DNA from: JBQTIQ01 sp052387955
GTDB lineage: Bacteria; Actinomycetota; Acidimicrobiia; Acidimicrobiales; JACDCH01
NCBI GenBank assembly: GCA_052387955.1
Contig: JBQTIQ010000060.1
Span: 1 to 52,758, forward strand
Reading direction: 5' to 3'
DNA: 52,758 nucleotides
The notes beneath the pieces are model-generated. The model searched no databases, was not told the origin of the DNA, and worked only from the letters and a program-made list of their open reading frames with translations. Below, piece by piece: positions 32,958 through 42,105 of the stretch; the first letter of the stretch is position 1; each line of letters starts with the position of its first letter. The position numbers and the translations under genes were made by a program.

Positions 32958-33977
32958 ATGCAGCTCGGGATGATCGGACTGGGACGGATGGGCGCCAACA
33001 TGGTCCGCCGGCTCATGCGTGCCGGCCACGACTGCGTCGTCTACGACCTGAATGCCGCCGCCATCACCGAGCTGGCCGGCGAGGGCGCCACCGGGGCCGT
33101 CGACATCGACGACTTCGTCGCCCGGCTGGCCGCGCCCCGCAACGTCTGGATCATGGTCCCGGCCGCTTTCGTGGAGGGCACCGTCGACCAACTCTCCGCC
33201 CGTCTGAGTGCGGGCGACACCGTCATCGACGGTGGCAACAGCTACTACCGCGACGACATCGCCCGGGCCCGACGGCTCGGCCCGTTGTCGGTCAACTACG
33301 TCGACGTCGGCACCAGCGGTGGTGTGTTCGGGCTGGACCGGGGGTACTGCCTCATGATCGGAGGAGACCACGAAGCCGTCGGCCGGCTGGAGCCGATCTT
33401 CGCCGCCCTGGCGCCGGGGGTCGACGCCGCGCCGCGCACGCCGGGACGGACCGACGAGGCGACGGAGGCGGAACACGGGTTCCTGCACTGCGGGCCGGTC
33501 GGGGCCGGTCACTTCGTGAAGATGGTGCACAACGGCATCGAGTACGGGCTCATGGCCGCCTACGCCGAGGGCCTCAACGTGCTCCACCATGCCAACGTCG
33601 GCTCGCGCTCCCAGGTCCACGACGCCGAGACCTCGCCGCTGCGAGAACCCGAGTTCTACCAGTACGACCTCGACGTCGCCGCCATCACAGAACTGTGGCG
33701 CCGGGGCTCGGTCGTGGAGTCGTGGTTGCTCGACCTCACCGCCCACGCCCTGTCGGTGTCGCCCACCCTCGACGAGTTCAGCGGCCAGGTCTCCGACTCG
33801 GGCGAGGGCCGCTGGACCGTGCTCGCCGCGGTCGACGAAGGCGTCCCGGCCCACGTCCTGTCAGCAGCCCTGTTCGACCGCTTCGAGTCCCGGGGCCAGG
33901 CCCAGTTCGCGTCGCGGCTGCTGTCGGCCATGCGCAAGGGGTTCGGCGGCCACGCCGAGCGGGTCGTCGACGAGTGA
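32958..33977 (+). CDS. gnd: 6-phosphogluconate dehydrogenase, short (GndA-like) form
   Basis: A 339-residue enzyme converting 6-phosphogluconate to ribulose 5-phosphate with loss of CO2. The N-terminal Rossmann motif is MIGLGRMGANMVRRLMRAGH (about 4-23). The substrate region DVGTSGGVFGLDRGYCLMIG and the catalytic segment GPVGAGHFVKMVHNGIEYGL are intact. The length fits the short, often NAD-linked form rather than the 470-residue form. ATG 32958 is chosen because GGAAGGAG precedes it; codons upstream lie in a dispersed repeat. Confidence 0.93.
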   Translation: MQLGMIGLGRMGANMVRRLMRAGHDCVVYDLNAAAITELAGEGATGAVDIDDFVARLAAPRNVWIMVPAAFVEGTVDQLSARLSAGDTVIDGGNSYYRDDIARARRLGPLSVNYVDVGTSGGVFGLDRGYCLMIGGDHEAVGRLEPIFAALAPGVDAAPRTPGRTDEATEAEHGFLHCGPVGAGHFVKMVHNGIEYGLMAAYAEGLNVLHHANVGSRSQVHDAETSPLREPEFYQYDLDVAAITELWRRGSVVESWLLDLTAHALSVSPTLDEFSGQVSDSGEGRWTVLAAVDEGVPAHVLSAALFDRFESRGQAQFASRLLSAMRKGFGGHAERVVDE

Positions 33978-34060
33978 AGCGGGGCCTCCAGGCCGAGGGC
34001 GCGAGCGCCAGGTCGCCCGGCGGCGTCGGGTGGTGGGTGCAGCCCGACGCGACCGCGAGC
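33975..34060 (+). repeat. Family A dispersed repeat, copy A6
   Basis: It starts with the TGA stop of gnd, continues with GCGGGGCCTCCAGGCCGA and GCGCGAGCGCCAGGTCGCCC, and ends in a GTCGGG / CCCGAC hairpin. It separates gnd from pgi. Confidence 0.6.
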
Positions 34061-34069
34061 TGACCGTCC

Positions 34070-35692
34070 ATGACCACCGCTGCCTGGCAGGCGCTGCAAC
34101 GCCACCACGCCGAGATGGCCGACACCCATCTGCGTGACCTTTTCGCCGCCGACCCCACCCGGGGGGAGCGGATGACCGCCGAAGCGGCCGACCTCTACCT
34201 CGACTACTCGAAGCACCTGCTTACCGAGGACACCGTGCGGTTGCTCGTCGATCTCGCCCAGGAGAGCGGGCTCGGGGCCCGCATCGAGGCCATGTTCGCC
34301 GGCGAGCACCTCAACGTCACCGAGGACCGCCCGGTGCTCCACGTCGCCCTGCGCATGCCTCCCGGCGCTTCATTGAACGTCGACGGCCAGGACGTCGTGG
34401 GCGACGTGCACCGTGTGCTGGGCCGGATGGCCGGCTTTTGTGACCAGGTCCGTTCGGGCCGATGGACAGGTGCCACCGGCGAGCGGATCCGCACCGTCGT
34501 GAACATCGGCATCGGTGGCTCCGACCTCGGTCCCGCCATGGCCTACGAGGCCCTGCAGGCCTACACCGACCGCAGGATCGAATGCCGGTTCGTGTCCAAC
34601 GTCGACGGCGACGACGGGTGGGAAGCGACCCACGACCTCGACCCCGCCACCACCTTGTTCGTGGTGGCATCCAAGACGTTCACCACCATCGAGACCATCA
34701 CCAACGCCACCTCGGCCCGGCGGTGGTTGGTAGCGGGCCTCGGTGGTGACGAGTCGGCCGTCGCCCACCATTTCGTGGCCGTGTCGACCAACACCGCCAA
34801 GGTTGCCGAGTTCGGCATCGACCCCACCAACATGTTCGAGTTCTGGGACTGGGTCGGCGGCCGCTACTCGTTCGACTCGGCGATCGGCCTGTCGCTCATG
34901 GTGGCAATCGGGCCGGCGGCGTTCGGTGAGATGCTCGACGGGTCCCACCGCATCGACCAGCATTTCCGCACCACCCCCTTCGCCCGCAACGTGCCCGTGC
35001 TCCTCGCCCTGATCGGCGTCTGGTACCGCGACCTGTTCGGCTACCAGAGCCACGCCGTGCTCCCCTACAGCCATTACCTGTCCCGCTTCACGGCCTATCT
35101 CCAGCAGCTCGACATGGAGTCCAACGGCAAGTCGGTCGGCCTCGACGGGAGCCCGGTCCCGGCTGGGACAGGGCCGCTGGTGTGGGGCACGCCCGGCACC
35201 AACGGCCAGCACGCCTATTTCCAGTTGCTGCACCAGGGCACGACCGTGGTGCCCTGCGACTTCCTCGGCTTCATGGCCCCGGCCCATGACCTCGACGCCC
35301 ACCACGACCTGCTCATGGCCAACCTCTTCGCCCAGACCGAGGCGCTGGCGATGGGCCGGACCGCTGACGAGGTGCGGGCCGAGGGCGTGCCCGACCGGCT
35401 CGTCGCCCACCGCAGCTTCGCCGGCAACCGTCCGACCAGCACCATCTTGGCCCCCGCGCTCACCCCCAGCGTGCTCGGCCAATTGGTGGCCCTCTACGAG
35501 CACAAGGTCTTCGTCCAGGGCGTCGTGTGGGGGATCAACTCCTTCGACCAGTGGGGCGTCGAACTGGGCAAGGTCCTGGCCCGGCGCATCGCCGCCGAGC
35601 TGACCTCCGAGCACGAGCCCGAAGCGGCTCACGACTCGTCGACGAGCGCGCTGATCCGCCGCTACCGCCGGTCCCGGCGACCGCCGGCCTGA
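34070..35692 (+). CDS. pgi: Glucose-6-phosphate isomerase
   Basis: A 540-residue glycolytic enzyme interconverting glucose 6-phosphate and fructose 6-phosphate. Substrate-binding motifs are IGIGGSDLGPAMAYEAL and VASKTFTTIETITNA. The family signature GGRYSFDSAIGLSLMVAIGP is present, and the C-terminal helix contains GVVWGINSFDQWGVELGKVL. The length matches the family. ATG 34070 gives the expected N-terminal helix. Its neighbour gnd draws on the same substrate pool. Confidence 0.97.
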   Translation: MTTAAWQALQRHHAEMADTHLRDLFAADPTRGERMTAEAADLYLDYSKHLLTEDTVRLLVDLAQESGLGARIEAMFAGEHLNVTEDRPVLHVALRMPPGASLNVDGQDVVGDVHRVLGRMAGFCDQVRSGRWTGATGERIRTVVNIGIGGSDLGPAMAYEALQAYTDRRIECRFVSNVDGDDGWEATHDLDPATTLFVVASKTFTTIETITNATSARRWLVAGLGGDESAVAHHFVAVSTNTAKVAEFGIDPTNMFEFWDWVGGRYSFDSAIGLSLMVAIGPAAFGEMLDGSHRIDQHFRTTPFARNVPVLLALIGVWYRDLFGYQSHAVLPYSHYLSRFTAYLQQLDMESNGKSVGLDGSPVPAGTGPLVWGTPGTNGQHAYFQLLHQGTTVVPCDFLGFMAPAHDLDAHHDLLMANLFAQTEALAMGRTADEVRAEGVPDRLVAHRSFAGNRPTSTILAPALTPSVLGQLVALYEHKVFVQGVVWGINSFDQWGVELGKVLARRIAAELTSEHEPEAAHDSSTSALIRRYRRSRRPPA

Positions 35693-35773
35693 ACCCCGGC
35701 CGGACGAGGGTGGGAGCAGTCGACGGATCGTCGGCCAACGATCTCGCGGCCAGGTCCCTCGCGCCCCGTACGG

Positions 35774-35795
35774 CTGAGCCGTCAGCTCGGCTCAG
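35774..35795. terminator. Hairpin shared by convergent pgi and sigma genes
   Basis: CTGAGCCG (35774-35781) pairs perfectly with CGGCTCAG (35788-35795). The right arm contains the stop codon of the leftward sigma gene. Confidence 0.6.
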
Positions 35796-36730
35796 ACGGC
35801 GAGGAGGTCCCGAGCTCCGGTGTCGCTGGAGGGGTGGCGCAGCTTCGACATCGCCCGAGCCTCGATCTGGCGGATCCGCTCACGGGTGAGGTTGAAGTGC
35901 TCGCCGACTTCCTCGAGGGTGCGGGGCTCGCCCCGGTCGAGGCCGAAACGGAGCTTGAGGATCTCGCGCTCACGCTCGTCGAGGGGCGCCAGCAACCGGG
36001 CGATCTCGTCGGGCAACAACGCGGTGGCGGCGACCTCGAAGGGCGATTCGGCCGAGCGGTCCTCGACCACGTCGCCGAGCTCGGCGTCTCCGTCCTCACG
36101 CAGGGGTTCGGACAGCGAGAGCGGCTCGGCCGCGAACCGGAGCGCCTCGGTGACCTTCTCCTCGGGCATCTCGACTTCGGCCGACAGCTCCGCCAGCGTG
36201 GCCGGCCGGCCGAGCTTCAGCTCGAGGCGGGCCCGAGCCTTCTGCAGGCGTGCCAGCGTGTCGCCGGCGTGGACGGGCAGGCGGATGGTCCGGCCGGTGT
36301 TGGCGATGCCCCGGGTGATGGCCTGGCGGATCCACCAGGTGGCGTAGGTGGAGAACTTGAAGCCCTTGCGCCAATCGAACTTCTCGACGGCGTGCATCAG
36401 GCCGAGGTTGCCCTCCTGGATGAGGTCGAGGAGCGGTAGGCCCGACGCCTGGTACTTCTTGGCGATCGAGACCACGAGGCGAAGGTTGGACTGGACGAAC
36501 GTACGTTCGGCATCCTCGCCGTCACGGGCCAGCCGACGCAGCTCGCGCTTCTTAGCCGGGGTCAGGTCCTTCGCCCCGGCCGCCAGATGGCCCCGGGACT
36601 CGTTGCCGGCCTCGATGGCCTGCGCCAGGCGGACCTCGTCATCCTTGGTGAGCAGCGGGTACTGCCCGATGTCGGTGAGGTACAGCCTGACGAGATCTTC
36701 CTCGTCGCGCTCGACGCGCTCCTTCGGCAA
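35792..36730 (-). CDS. RpoD-family sigma factor (primary-like, without region 1.1)
   Basis: A 312-residue sigma-70 factor. Region 1.2 reads DLVRLYLTDIGQYPLLTKDD. Region 2 reads RLVVSIAKKYQASGLPLLDL and FSTYATWWIRQAITRGIANT. Regions 3 and 4 follow, with EEVGEHFNLTRERIRQIEAR. It has no acidic region 1.1 and no long insert, so it is either a group 2 paralogue or a short principal factor. The start TTG 36730 is the only start codon available in frame after an upstream stop. A 24-bp palindrome lies 25 nt upstream. Confidence 0.9.
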   Translation of the reverse strand: MPKERVERDEEDLVRLYLTDIGQYPLLTKDDEVRLAQAIEAGNESRGHLAAGAKDLTPAKKRELRRLARDGEDAERTFVQSNLRLVVSIAKKYQASGLPLLDLIQEGNLGLMHAVEKFDWRKGFKFSTYATWWIRQAITRGIANTGRTIRLPVHAGDTLARLQKARARLELKLGRPATLAELSAEVEMPEEKVTEALRFAAEPLSLSEPLREDGDAELGDVVEDRSAESPFEVAATALLPDEIARLLAPLDEREREILKLRFGLDRGEPRTLEEVGEHFNLTRERIRQIEARAMSKLRHPSSDTGARDLLAV

Positions 36731-36754
36731 AGCAGGACCTTCCGTCGTTGTTCT

Positions 36755-36778
36755 CGGTTGTCACAATTGGGACAGCCG
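36755..36778. promoter_or_regulatory. 24-bp palindromic operator upstream of the sigma gene
   Basis: CGG-n-TGTC-n-CAATTG-n-GACA-n-CCG. Twenty of 24 positions are symmetrical. It starts 25 nt upstream of the TTG start. The rest of 36731-36941 shows nothing clear. Confidence 0.55.
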
Positions 36779-36941
36779 GCGGGCGGCCCCAAAGAGGATG
36801 CTGCCGGGGCGTTTCCTACGATAACGGCCAGGTCAAGACTGCCAACCCGACGGGCCGACACCGTCGTGGCCGTGGTCGCGGTGGAAACTACCTGGTCGGC
36901 CCTTCGCTCCTCGTCGTCCCGGATCGCTCGTCCTGGCCGGA

Positions 36942-37652
36942 TCAGAGGTTCGATACCGGCGCGCCTTTTCCTGCCTGGTCGGCTGGTGAGGGGTGTCCGA
37001 CGTCGGTCGGCGGGCACGCGCCATCACCGTGGGTGGGCGCCGGGCCGGCGACACCGCCGGCGGCCAGGAGCAGCTTCTGGAGCCGAGCCTGGTGGCCCGC
37101 GGCCCGCTCCACGTCCTCGTCCGAGCTCACGAGCCCGGCCAGCAGGCCCTCGCCGTCTCGCCAATGGGCGATGTCGTCGGTCAACACCAGGCCGAGAGCC
37201 CGGATCGCCGGCCCGTCGCTGACGGGCGACGCGTGGGCGAGGTGTTCGCCGTAGACCACCACCAGGTGGGGCACCGCCACCCGGTAGGCACCGACCAGCC
37301 TCTCGATGTTCCCCGGCGGAGAGGGCGCGGCGAGGGCCTCGACGAAGGCGACGAAGGCGTCGTTGGGCGGCCGGGTGAGGAGGTCGGGGTCGACCTGGCG
37401 CAGGACCGGCAGTCGTTCCCGCCACACCTCGGCATGCCAGACATGGTGCTGCGAATGGGTGTCGAGGCAGAGCTTGACGTCGTTCTCCGGGATGTCTTGC
37501 ACCCATCGGCCCAGGATCTCGAACAGGCGTTGCTCGAACCAGCGGTAGTGGCCGAAACGGCGCGCCGACTCGGCTAGGCCGATCCAGTTCGGCCCCGAGT
37601 CGGGACCGGTCTGGGGTGCCGGCGGCGGGAACGGCCCGACGGCAGGGCTCAT
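36942..37652 (-). CDS. Hypothetical protein, possibly ferritin-like
   Basis: A 236-residue protein with no certain family. It is predicted to be largely helical. The segment CLDTHSQHHVWHAEVWRERL (about 60-80) carries a His/Glu cluster of the kind that binds metal in ferritin-like bundles, and GLAESARRFGHYRWFEQRLF (about 25-44) and ALGLVLTDDIAHWRDGEGLL look like bundle helices. The C-terminal 40 residues are Pro/Gly-rich. ATG 37652 overlaps the nadE stop (ATGA), so it is expressed with nadE. Confidence 0.65.
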   Translation of the reverse strand: MSPAVGPFPPPAPQTGPDSGPNWIGLAESARRFGHYRWFEQRLFEILGRWVQDIPENDVKLCLDTHSQHHVWHAEVWRERLPVLRQVDPDLLTRPPNDAFVAFVEALAAPSPPGNIERLVGAYRVAVPHLVVVYGEHLAHASPVSDGPAIRALGLVLTDDIAHWRDGEGLLAGLVSSDEDVERAAGHQARLQKLLLAAGGVAGPAPTHGDGACPPTDVGHPSPADQAGKGAPVSNL

Positions 37653-39373
37653 CCCCGGTAGCCGTTGGTGATGGGGAGGCGGCGGTCCTTGCCGAAGGCC
37701 TTCGGGGTCACCCGTACGCCGGGAGGGGTCTGGCGCCGCTTGTACTCGGACAGGTCCACCAGTCGGGTGATGCGGGCCACCAGCTCGGGGTCGTAGCCGG
37801 CGTCGACCAGCTCGGCCCGGGTCAGGTCGTGCTCGACGTAGGCCTCGAGCAGGGGGTCGAGCTGGTCGTAGGGGGGCAGCGACTGGTCATCGCGCTGGTC
37901 GGGACGCAGCTCGGCCGACGGTGCCTTGGTAAGCACCCGTTCCGGGATCAGGTCGTACCCGGCCCTGGCGTTGCGGTCGCGGCACAACTCGTACACCAGC
38001 GTCTTGGGGACGTCCTTGATCACCGCGAACCCGCCGGCGGTGTCCCCGTAGAGGGTCGCGTACCCGACCGCCATCTCGCTCTTGTTGCCGGTGGTGAGCA
38101 CGAGCCACCCGAGCTTGTTCGACAGCGCCATCATCACCACGCCGCGCACGCGTGACTGCAGGTTCTCCTCGGTCACGTCGTCGTCACGACCGCCGAACGA
38201 CGGCGCCAACATGGCCGCGAAGGCGGCGTGGGCGGGCTCGATCTCGATCGACCGGAAGTCGATGCCGAGGTTCTGGGCCAGCCTGGTGGCGTCGTCAAGC
38301 GAGTGGCCGGAGGAGTACCTCGACGGCAGCCCGACCCCGTGGCACCGGTCGGGCCCCAAGGCGTCGACGGCGATGGCGGCCACGATCGACGAGTCGACGC
38401 CGCCGGACATGGCCACCACCACGTCCCGAAAGCCGTTCTTGGCCGCGTAGTCGCGCGTGCCGAGCACCAGCGCCTCCCACACCTCCTGGGCTCGTTTGAG
38501 CGGCGGGGTGGGGGCGGGACGCCGGGGGCTGCGGCCCCGGACCACGGGCAGAGCGGGGACGTCGGTGAGCACTACGACCTCGAGGGCCGGCGCGGTAGCC
38601 CGGCCCCGCGGCTCGAGGAGCCGGGCGCGAAAGACCGGCATCACGTCCAAGTCGATGACCAGGTTTGCCTCGACGAACTGGGGTGCCCGGGCCAGCACGT
38701 CGCCGTCGGGGCCGCACACCATCGAACCGCCGTCGAAGACCAGCTCGTCCTGGCCGCCGACCTGGTTGACGTAGACCACGGTGCAGGCGGCGTCCTCGGC
38801 CCTGGTGGCGAGCATCCGCTCCCGCTCGGCCAGGCGGCCGGCGTAGTAGGGCGACGCGTTCAGGTTGGCGATCAGCTCGGCGCCACCGGCCGCTTGCACG
38901 GCGATGGGCCCGGCCGGGTCCCAGGCGTCCTCGCAGATCGACACGCCCACCCGTACGCCGGCCACCTTGAACAGCACTGGGACGCCGGTACCGGGGGCGA
39001 AATAGCGCTGCTCGTCGAACACCGCGTAGTTGGGGAGCACCCGCTTGTGGTAGCGGCCCACCAGCACGCCGCCGGCGCATACGGCGGCGGCGTTGTAGAG
39101 GTCGCGACCCATGTCGACGAAGCCGATGACGGCCGCGCACCGCCCGGTCCGAGCCGCCACCTTGTCGAGCACGTCGAGGTTGGCCCGCACGAACCCCGTC
39201 TTCAACAGGAGGTCTTCGGGGGGATAGCCGGTGAGGGCCAGTTCGGGGAACACGGCCAGGTCGCAGCCCGCGGCCTCGGCCTCGTCGTACGCGGCGAGCA
39301 CCCGCTCGGCGTTGCCGTCGAGGTCGCCGACCACGGTGTCGAGCTGGCACAGCCCGATCCGGATCCGCAGCAT
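37649..39373 (-). CDS. nadE: NAD+ synthase, glutamine-hydrolysing
   Basis: A 574-residue two-domain enzyme making NAD from nicotinate adenine dinucleotide with ammonia from glutamine. The nitrilase-like glutaminase domain (about 1-270) has the Glu region FPELALTGYPPEDLLLK, a Lys in YHKRVLPN and Cys in GVSICEDAWDP. The synthetase domain (about 285-574) has the P-loop VVAMSGGVDSSIVAAIAVDA, TGNKSEMAVGYATLYGD and DLIPERVLTKAPSAELRPDQ. ATG 39373 is 6 nt behind TAGTGT, so leaderless translation is likely. glnE is divergent and supplies nitrogen control next door. Confidence 0.96.
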   Translation of the reverse strand: MLRIRIGLCQLDTVVGDLDGNAERVLAAYDEAEAAGCDLAVFPELALTGYPPEDLLLKTGFVRANLDVLDKVAARTGRCAAVIGFVDMGRDLYNAAAVCAGGVLVGRYHKRVLPNYAVFDEQRYFAPGTGVPVLFKVAGVRVGVSICEDAWDPAGPIAVQAAGGAELIANLNASPYYAGRLAERERMLATRAEDAACTVVYVNQVGGQDELVFDGGSMVCGPDGDVLARAPQFVEANLVIDLDVMPVFRARLLEPRGRATAPALEVVVLTDVPALPVVRGRSPRRPAPTPPLKRAQEVWEALVLGTRDYAAKNGFRDVVVAMSGGVDSSIVAAIAVDALGPDRCHGVGLPSRYSSGHSLDDATRLAQNLGIDFRSIEIEPAHAAFAAMLAPSFGGRDDDVTEENLQSRVRGVVMMALSNKLGWLVLTTGNKSEMAVGYATLYGDTAGGFAVIKDVPKTLVYELCRDRNARAGYDLIPERVLTKAPSAELRPDQRDDQSLPPYDQLDPLLEAYVEHDLTRAELVDAGYDPELVARITRLVDLSEYKRRQTPPGVRVTPKAFGKDRRLPITNGYRG

Positions 39374-39379
39374 GCGCCC

Positions 39380-39385
39380 ACACTA
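39380..39385 (-). promoter_or_regulatory. Putative -10 box before nadE
   Basis: Leftward TAGTGT (39385-39380) is 6 nt before the nadE ATG. Confidence 0.45.
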
Positions 39386-39476
39386 GAGACTGGCCCGCGG
39401 CCTGCTCTGCGCCCCGAGTGAGGGGACCACGACGAACGCTGTGGGCGGCTGCTGTTGCCACGAGCAGACTGCGGCG

Positions 39477-42041
39477 ATGGGCCCGCCGCCGGATGTCGTC
39501 GAGACCGCGGTGCGCGGCGCCTCCCGGTCACTCGGCCGCCTGCTCGACGTCGACCGCGAGGCCCGAGCCGTGCTCGAGCACCTCGACCAGCGCGCCCCTG
39601 TCGACGACGCCTCCCCGGAGGCGCTGGCCCGCTGGAAGCAGCACGAGTACCTGCGCATCGCCGCCCGTGACCTGGCCGGCCTCGACCCGCTGGAGGAGGT
39701 GGGCGCCGCTCTGGCCACCATGGCGGCCGATGTCTTCGAAGCCGCCTGCCGGCTGACTCCGCACGGCACCCGCTTGACCGTGGTGGGAATGGGCAAGCTC
39801 GGCGGCCGGGAACTCAACTACGCCTCCGACGTCGACATCGTCTTCGTCGGTGACAGCGACGGCCTGGCCCGCACGGCGCAAGCCGTGGCCACCATCGCCC
39901 GGCGCTGCTTCCGGGTCGATCTCAACCTGCGGCCGGAGGGCCGCAACGGCGCGGTCGTCCGGACCCTCGAGTCCTACGAGGCCTACTGGGAGCGGTGGGC
40001 CGAGCCATGGGAGTTCCAGGCGCTGGTGAAGGCCCGCCCGATCGCTGGCAACCGCGACCTCGGCGCCGCTTTCGAACGATCGGCGACCGAACACCTGTGG
40101 GGCTACCGCTTCGACGCCGAATCGATCCGTTCGCTGCGGCAGATGAAGGCCAGGGCCGAGGCAGAGATCGCCCGGCGGGGCCTCACCGATCGCGAGATCA
40201 AGCTCGGCCACGGCGGCATCCGCGACGTGGAGTTCGCAGTCCAGCTGCTGCAGTTGGTCCACGGCGGCGCCGATCCCGAGCTGCGTTCGCCGAGCACGCT
40301 GAGCGCGCTGGCCGAACTGGCCGATGCCGGCTACGTCGCCCGCCACGACGTCGAGCAACTCGCGGGGTCGTACCGCTTCCTGCGCACGGTCGAGCACCGC
40401 ATGCAGCTCGAGGACGAGCAACAGGTCCACGCCGTGCCCGCCGACGAAGCGGGGCGCGACCGGTTGGCCCGGGTCCTCGGCTACCAGCCGTCAGCGCAAG
40501 GGGCGGCCTGGGAGCGCTTCGACGCCGACTTGATCCGCCATCAGACGACGGTGCGGGCCATCCACGAGCGGCTCTGGTTCCGGCCCTTGCTGGAGGACTT
40601 CGCCCGCCAAGGTGACCGCATCCTCACCGAAGAGGCGGCGGCAGCCCGGCTGGCCGCGTTCGGCTTCACCGACGTCGGGCGCACCCGGGAGGCGGTGAAA
40701 GAGCTCACCCGGGGGCTGACCCGATCGTCACGGCTCATGCAGCAGTTGCTGCCGCTCCTGCTGGACTGGCTGTCGTCCGCTCCTGATCCCGACCTCGGCC
40801 TGCTCGGTCTGCGGCACCTGGCGTCGGGGCCCCAGCGGTCGATGGAGCTCGCCAACGCGTTCCGGGAGTCGCCCCGCGCTGCCCAGCGCCTGTGCCGCCT
40901 GCTCGGCACCAGTCGGATGCTGGGCGAGCTCTTGCGGCGCAACCCCGACTTCATCGACGCCCTGGCCAGCGCCGACGAGCTGCGTCCGCGCTCCGCCACC
41001 GAGCTGGTCGAGGGCAGCCGGGCCGCGGTCGCCTGGCGGGAGGACGGCGAGGACCAGCGCCGGGCCCTCAAACGTTTCACCGATCGCGAGGGGCTGAGGA
41101 TCGCGGCCCACGACATCCTCGATCTGGCCGACATCGGGACCGTCGGGCGGGCCCTGTCCGACCTGGCCGGCGCCGCCGTCGAGGCCACCGTCACCGCTCT
41201 GGCCCCGCCCCTTCCGTTCGCGGTGGTCGCCATGGGCCGCCTCGGTGGAGGCGAGCTCTCCTACGCCAGCGACCTCGACCTGCTGTTCGTCTACGACGGC
41301 TCGACGGCCGCCGATTTCGAGACCGCCGAGCGCACCGCCAAGGCGCTGTTGCGCTTCCTCGGTGGCCGCGTACCCCACATCTACGACGTCGACGCCGACC
41401 TCCGGCCCGAGGGCCGCGACGGCCCGCTGGCCCGCAGCCTGGCCGGCTACGCCCAGTACCTCGAACGCTGGGCGCAGCCCTGGGAACGCCTGGCCATGGT
41501 CCGGGCCCGTCCCGTCGCCGGCGACGACGAGCTCGGTGCCCGGTTCCTGACCCTGGCCCGGCGCCACGTCTTCGACACACCGCTGGGCACCGAGGAGCGG
41601 CGCGAGATCCGTCGCATCAAGGCCCGGGTCGAGAGCGAGCGCATCCCCGCCGGCGAGGACCCCGAGTTCCACCTCAAGCTGGGCCGGGGCTCGCTCGCCG
41701 ACATCGAGTTCTGTGCCCAGCTGCTGCAACTCCAGTACCGGGTGGTGACGCCCTCCACGGGCACGGCCCTTCGACGCCTACGGGACGAGGGCCACCTCGA
41801 CGCCGCCGACTTCACCGCCCTCATCGAGGCCCACCGTTTCCTGGAGCGCACGCGGAACCGCTGGTTCCTCGTCAACAGCTCCCCCGGCGACGCCCTTCCC
41901 GGCCGCCCCGAGGACCTCTACCGGCTGGCGACGTCTCTGGGGACGACCGGCGCCCAGCTCCGGGACGAGTACCGCCGGGTCACCCGTCGGGCCCGGCGCG
42001 TGTTCGAACAGCTCTTCTACGGCCGGGCCGGCACCTCGTAG
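39477..42041 (+). CDS. glnE: Glutamine synthetase adenylyltransferase/deadenylyltransferase
   Basis: An 854-residue bifunctional enzyme that attaches AMP to, and removes it from, a Tyr of glutamine synthetase. Two nucleotidyltransferase-like halves are visible: GMGKLGGRELNYASDVDIVF with DLNLRPEGRNG in the first, AMGRLGGGELSYASDLDLLF with DADLRPEGRDG in the second, and helical linkers between. It is about 90 residues shorter at the N terminus than E. coli GlnE. ATG 39477 is chosen; GTG 39441 would add 12 residues. It should act on GlnA at 47854, whose target Tyr is intact. A hairpin spans its stop codon. Confidence 0.93.
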   Translation: MGPPPDVVETAVRGASRSLGRLLDVDREARAVLEHLDQRAPVDDASPEALARWKQHEYLRIAARDLAGLDPLEEVGAALATMAADVFEAACRLTPHGTRLTVVGMGKLGGRELNYASDVDIVFVGDSDGLARTAQAVATIARRCFRVDLNLRPEGRNGAVVRTLESYEAYWERWAEPWEFQALVKARPIAGNRDLGAAFERSATEHLWGYRFDAESIRSLRQMKARAEAEIARRGLTDREIKLGHGGIRDVEFAVQLLQLVHGGADPELRSPSTLSALAELADAGYVARHDVEQLAGSYRFLRTVEHRMQLEDEQQVHAVPADEAGRDRLARVLGYQPSAQGAAWERFDADLIRHQTTVRAIHERLWFRPLLEDFARQGDRILTEEAAAARLAAFGFTDVGRTREAVKELTRGLTRSSRLMQQLLPLLLDWLSSAPDPDLGLLGLRHLASGPQRSMELANAFRESPRAAQRLCRLLGTSRMLGELLRRNPDFIDALASADELRPRSATELVEGSRAAVAWREDGEDQRRALKRFTDREGLRIAAHDILDLADIGTVGRALSDLAGAAVEATVTALAPPLPFAVVAMGRLGGGELSYASDLDLLFVYDGSTAADFETAERTAKALLRFLGGRVPHIYDVDADLRPEGRDGPLARSLAGYAQYLERWAQPWERLAMVRARPVAGDDELGARFLTLARRHVFDTPLGTEERREIRRIKARVESERIPAGEDPEFHLKLGRGSLADIEFCAQLLQLQYRVVTPSTGTALRRLRDEGHLDAADFTALIEAHRFLERTRNRWFLVNSSPGDALPGRPEDLYRLATSLGTTGAQLRDEYRRVTRRARRVFEQLFYGRAGTS

Positions 42042-42050
42042 CCGGCCCGG
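42023..42050 (+). terminator. Hairpin overlapping the glnE stop codon
   Basis: CCGGGCCGGC (42023-42032) pairs perfectly with GCCGGCCCGG (42041-42050), 10 bp. The glnE TAG begins in the 8-nt loop. Confidence 0.55.
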
Positions 42051-42105
42051 CCCGCTGCGGTCGCCGTTGCGCGGCGCCGCAGCCGGGGTGCCGGCCGCGC
42101 CCCGC

